64,000 nucleotides of DNA from JACCXG01 sp963836735. GTDB lineage: Bacteria; Acidobacteriota; Vicinamibacteria; Vicinamibacterales; 2-12-FULL-66-21. Where the stretch lies: the NCBI GenBank assembly GCA_963836735.1, contig CAWIKP010000026.1:62001-126000 (forward strand), in the 5' to 3' direction. The notes under the pieces were generated by a model, which saw only the letters and a list, made by a program, of their open reading frames with translations, did no database searches and was not told where the DNA came from. Both the position numbers and the translations under genes were made by a program. Within the stretch, counting starts at the first letter, position 1; every line of letters begins with the position of its first letter. Shown one piece after another: positions 60,068-64,000 of the stretch.

Positions 60068-61388
60068 ATGCTCATTCGGGTTGCCGCGTTCCGCCGCATG
60101 ACGGCTCTGGCTCTCCTCTGCCTGGCCGCCGTCGGCGGTGCGCCGTCCTCGGGACGCCGGGCAATGGCCCAGGCGCCGGCACCGGTTTCAGCGGGCAGCG
60201 GCGGCATCAATCGTCCCGAGCACCTTGCCAAACCTTCGCTGCTGCTGGTGTCGTTCGACGGGTTTCGCGCTGACTATCTCGATCGTCTCACCCTGCCGAA
60301 CTTCCGACGGGTGATTGCACGCGGCGTTCGCGCGGAGTCCTTGCGGCCGGTGTTTCCCGCGATCACGTTTCCCAACCACTATTCGCTCGTCACCGGCCTC
60401 TACCCCGGCCACCACGGCATCGTCGAAAACTCGTTCTTCGATCCTGTTCGCAATGGGGCGTACTCGTTCAGGAATGAAGCCACGGTCACCGACGGCACCT
60501 GGTACGGCGGGGAGCCAATCTGGGTGACCGGAGAAAGCCAGGGCATGGTCACGGCCTGCTTCTTCTGGCCCGGGTCCGAGGCAGCGATCAAAGGTGTCAG
60601 GCCAACCTTCTGGAACAAGTACGACGGCACCGTCTCGAACGCCAACCGGATCGCCACCGTTCTCGACTGGCTGCGGCTGCCAGACACCCGCCGTCCACAC
60701 CTGATCACGCTCTATTTCAGCGACATCGACTCGGCTTCACACCGCGGGCCCGTCGATGGGCCAGACGTCGAGAAAGCGGTCATGGCCATGGACGCCGCGC
60801 TCGGCACTCTGCTCGACGGCATCGAAGCGCTGCCGAATCGCGATCGGGTGATTCTGCTCCTGACTTCCGATCACGGCATGGCCAATACGTCCGCCGCCCA
60901 GACGGTGCAATTGAGCTCGCTCGTGGATACGTCGAACATCCGACCGAGCTTCAGCGGGCCGGTAACCGGCCTGCACGTGAGCGGCGGACCTGAGAGCGCG
61001 CGTACGTGTCCGCGATCAGCTCAACGCGAAGCTCACTCACGGTCGCGCCTACCTGCGGCAGGATCTGCCCGAGCGCTACCACCTGCGCGAGACGCCCCGC
61101 GCCGGCGACGTGATCGTGGTGATGGACGAGGGCTGGACAATGGCGACGTCGATCATCAATCGAGGGTTGATTCAGAACGCGTGGGGAGAGCACGGCTGGG
61201 CCCCGGACGTGGCGTCGATGCGTGCCATCTTCCTGATTGCGGGACCGGGGATCAAGACGGGCGTCACGATTCCCGAGGTGGAGAACGTGGACGTCTATCC
61301 GCTGATGACCGAGCTCCTGGGGTTGAAGCCGGCGCCGGGGATCGATGGGAGAGCCGGGAGGATCAGCGGGTTGATCAGAGAACGATGA
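60068..61388 (+). CDS. exported nucleotide pyrophosphatase/phosphodiesterase, alkaline phosphatase superfamily (one frameshift)
   Basis: Signal peptide around TALALLCLAAVGGAPSSG, then LLLVSFDGFRADYLDRL (metal Asp), VFPAITFPNHYSLVTGLYPGHHGI with the nucleophilic Thr, TLYFSDIDSASHRGPVDG (metal Asp and His), and LLTSDHGM. This order matches the ENPP branch. A frameshift near 60995 is followed by RVRDQLNAKLTHGRAYLRQDLPERYHL and HGWAPDVASMRAIFLIAGPGI, and the stop lies at 61386. In-frame ATGs at 60050, 60068 and 60101 are all possible starts. Cleaves nucleotide or phospholipid diesters in the family; substrate here unknown. Confidence 0.87.
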
Positions 61389-61402
61389 GCGATGCCCGCG
61401 TC

Positions 61403-61546
61403 GTCAACTCCCAACTCCCAACTTCCAACTCCCAAGGGAAACCGTTCGAACACCGGGGTGGAAGACGCCTCAGCAGGCATGTTGGCCGACTTTGACCCCA
61501 TTGTTCGAACCACTTCCCTTGGGATTGTTGGGAGTTGGGAGTTGTC
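61403..61546. repeat. long inverted heptamer hairpin (CAACTCC class), copy E
   Basis: Left CAACTCC units, then GGGAAACCGTTCGAACA; right arm TGTTCGAACCACTTCCC and inverted GGAGTTG units. It shares the TTCGAACA inner palindrome with copies A and C around an unrelated centre. It fills the gap between the convergent phosphodiesterase (plus) and the TonB receptor (minus). Confidence 0.85.
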
Positions 61547-61558
61547 CTGGTGTCACTC

Positions 61559-64000
61559 CTAGAAACTCACCCTCGCCGCGAGCTGCAGCTGCCGCGGCAG
61601 GCCGTTCTGCGCCGTGATGGTGCCGAAGCGCGCTGCTCGTGGGCGTCGTGTTCGGGCCGCCCAGATTGGCGCGGTTCAGCGCGTTGTAGACCTCGGCCCG
61701 GAACTGCGCGCGCATTCGGCTGCCGAGGTTCACGTTCTTCAGGAACCCGAGATCGAGCAGCGCGTATCCCGGTCCTCGCACCTCGTCGAAGCGGGTCGGC
61801 TGGGTACGCACGTTCGACACCAGCTGCTGCGCGTGACACGCGGTTGAACGCGTCGACGTTGAACCACTTGTTCTCGTCCCGACCGCCCGACAGCGGGACG
61901 TCATCGATGGTCGCTCCGCTCGCGAAGAGGAAGTTGCCGAATCCCAGCGGCGCGCCACTCTGCGCCTTGAAGATATACGAGACCTGCCAGCCGCCGAGCA
62001 GCCCCTCGGTGATCCCGCTCCAGTCGCTGCCCCAGTGACGTCCCCTCCCGAATGGGAGCTCGGCGATGCCGCTGGTGGTGAAGACGTGCGTGCGATCGAA
62101 CGGGCCGATGACGCGCTCGAGCTCGGTGTCGAACGGGTTCAGGTACCCGGTCTCGGTCATGGTCTTCGACCAGGTGTAGGCGACCTGGACGGTGAAGCCA
62201 TTGGCCATCCGCCGCTCGATGCGGCCCTGGAACGAGGTGTAGTCCGACGTGCCGATGGTCTCGAGCGCCGTGATGCGGGTGCCGGTGAACTGCGGATACG
62301 GCCGCAGCAGCTGCGACCGCGCGACGTTGGCGCCGTTGATGTTGGTGCCCGGCAGCAGCCCGGCAAACGGATTCGCCACCTGCGGCGTCAGGAAGTTGTT
62401 GGTCGCGTCGTCGCGCACCGGCGAGGTCGAGAAATACTGGCCCGGCACCGGCGTTCGAGCTCGCGCGACGACCGGGATGTGCTCGGAGTACGACCCCAGG
62501 TAGGTGCCCTCGACCAGGAAGTACCCCGGCAGCTCGCGCTGGACGCCAATCGACCAGCGGTGCGTGCGCGGCGTCCGCACCTCGCCGACGTAGGGGAAGC
62601 TCGCAGTCAGGCCGACGTTCGTCATCAGCCCGAGGCCGCTGCCCACCGGTTCGAGCAGTCCGTTCGGGAACGGGTTGGCCAGCGTGGCAACGAAGGTCTG
62701 GCCGTTGTCGAGCGAAGGCGTCAGCGACGTGGTCCGCGAGTAGCCGGTCTGGTTCGCGCTGATGCGGTTCGGGCCGAGCACGTCGTAGAAGAGCCCGTAT
62801 CCGCCGCGAATCGCCGTCTTCGGCCCGGGCTGCCACGAGAAGCCGGCGCGCGGCATGAAGTTCGAGTAGACGCCGTCCCAGGCGGCCTTCGCGCCGCCGG
62901 TGTCCGGGTAGAGCACGCCGCCGCGCACGAAGAATTCCGAGACCGGCACTTCCGGGATCGGGTTGCGCGCGTAGTTCGCCCGAACCGCATCGTTGATCGG
63001 CAGCAGCGTCTCGAAGTCGAAGCCGCTGATCATGCGATCCTCCTGCTCGGTGAGCGGCGATTCGTACTCCCACCGCAGCCCGAGGTTGAGCGTCAGGTTG
63101 TTGCGCACGCGCCAGTCGTTGTGCGCGTAGAGCGCAAACACGCCGCTCTGCTCGGTGTACTCGGCGGCGCGGCTCATCGAGCCGCCGGTGGGCAGCCCGA
63201 GGAGGAACGACGCGAGATCCTGGCCGCGCGGCGCCGCGGCTGAGTTGTCGACCGGTCCGCGGGTCCAGGTGTTGGTGAACGCGATCGTCGGCGACACCGC
63301 GGTCGGGAAGCGGCTCGAGTTCTCGACGTAGCGGCGGTACTCGGTGCCGAACCTCATGTTGTGGTTGCCGACCAGCCAGACGGCGTTGCCGGTCACGTTG
63401 TAGACGTCGGTCGTGAAGAAGCCGTCGCCAGACTCCCACGGGCTGAAGTTCTGGTAGCCGTCGAAGGTGGCGTTGGGGAACGTCGCGACCGGGGCTGGAA
63501 TCAGCGACACCAGCGAGTTCGAGAACCCGAGCGACGCCAGGTCGAAGCCGGTGCTGCGACGGCGCTCCGGGAACAGCTGCCGCGTGAACCCGCCGCGCAC
63601 GTTCAGCAGCAGGTTGCTCTTGACCGTGTAGGCATCGTCCAATGCGAACACCCGGTTCTTGCGGTTCAGGAAGATGCCGGTCGCGAGGTTGTCGAAGCGA
63701 TCGTCTTTCTCCTCTTCCCAGAAGTCCCAGCTGAAACGGCCGTAGAGGCGATGCTTGTCCGAGAAGTTGTGGTCGACGCGGCTGGTGGCCGTGTAATAGG
63801 TCTCGAAGGCCACCGCGGTCGGATTGGTGTAGTTGTTCGCGCCGTCGGCGGTCCCCGCCTGATTCGGCAGCGGGTAGAACGACAGGATGTTCTTCGCGAC
63901 CGCGTCGAGCCGATTCTGCGGAATGATGTTGCCGGGGAAGGGATCCCGGATGAACCGGCCGGCCTGGGTCGGATGCGGCCGCGTCGTCGCCGGATCGTAG
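61559..64000 (-). CDS. Oar-like TonB-dependent receptor, 5' end outside window (two frameshifts)
   Basis: C-terminal two thirds of a large receptor; the signal peptide, regulatory domain and plug lie beyond base 64000. Barrel strands readable from the edge: NIIPQNRLDAVAKNILSFYPLPNQ, TSRVDHNFSDKHRLYGRFSWDFW, NLLLNVRGGFTRQLFPERR, NWRVRNNLTLNLGLRWEYESP-type, and HRWSIGVQRELPGYFLVEGTY. Frames change near 61850 and 61640; the terminal strands (YALLDLGFLKNVNLGSRMRAQFRAEVYNALNRANL and LQLAARVSF) are in other frames and end with Phe at a stop at 61559. Same family as 36345 but clearly a different paralogue. Confidence 0.88.

Overview
The window is high-GC bacterial chromosome, most likely Acidobacteriota and probably near class Vicinamibacteria. 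That placement is an inference. It rests on an ADOP-type orphan permease (41240-43798), two large Oar-type TonB receptors, PD40-propeller Ser/Thr kinases, a DUF2934 protein, a DUF1080 protein, many secreted amidohydrolases, and dispersed hairpin repeats of a kind I associate with acidobacterial intergenic DNA. I see no tRNA, rRNA, CRISPR array, phage gene or transposase gene.

Layout. 1-5.8 kb holds a reductive pyrimidine (or hydantoin) degradation cluster: NCS1 permease and PreA-type dehydrogenase on the minus strand, divergent from beta-ureidopropionase, dihydropyrimidinase and a class III aminotransferase. Together these could carry uracil to beta-alanine and malonic semialdehyde. 5.8-11.4 kb has exported proteins (PHP, a zincin-like protein, a TolB-like propeller, a tandem-PAP2 haloperoxidase-like protein, DUF1223), two of them behind an almost identical duplicated leader. 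11.5-16.5 kb has a PknB-type kinase with a beta-propeller sensor, a secreted protein plus beta-barrel pair, and a winged-helix/FHA regulator. 16.6-19.5 kb encodes a tripartite tricarboxylate transporter in which TctC and TctB are fused. 19.6-28.4 kb has a GMC oxidoreductase with its subunit 3, a GNAT, a prolyl oligopeptidase, EF-P, a Tat-exported Gfo/Idh/MocA oxidoreductase, a CBS protein and a cytochrome c; the last two diverge from a perfect FNR-type box. 28.6-36.1 kb has two amidohydrolases, a LytS/LytTR two-component pair, DoxX, a DenD-like epimerase and an alpha/beta hydrolase. 36.3-43.8 kb has a TonB receptor, SpmA/SpmB and the ADOP permease. 44-54 kb has small proteins, DUF1080, malate synthase, a ceramidase-family lipoprotein and a large secreted protein with NPFVS pentapeptide arrays. 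54-64 kb has a zinc-ribbon/TPR kinase, a PIG-L deacetylase, a phosphodiesterase and a second TonB receptor cut by the window edge.

Two features run across the whole window. First, about 20 otherwise conserved genes contain one or more frameshifts, while their neighbours are intact. This pattern looks like consensus indel errors rather than mass pseudogenisation, so gene spans are given end to end across the shifts. Second, intergenic regions carry several families of palindromic repeats: REP-like 20-mers with covarying stems, and long hairpins whose arms are tandem 7-mers or 8-mers. These are the most unusual signal in the window.
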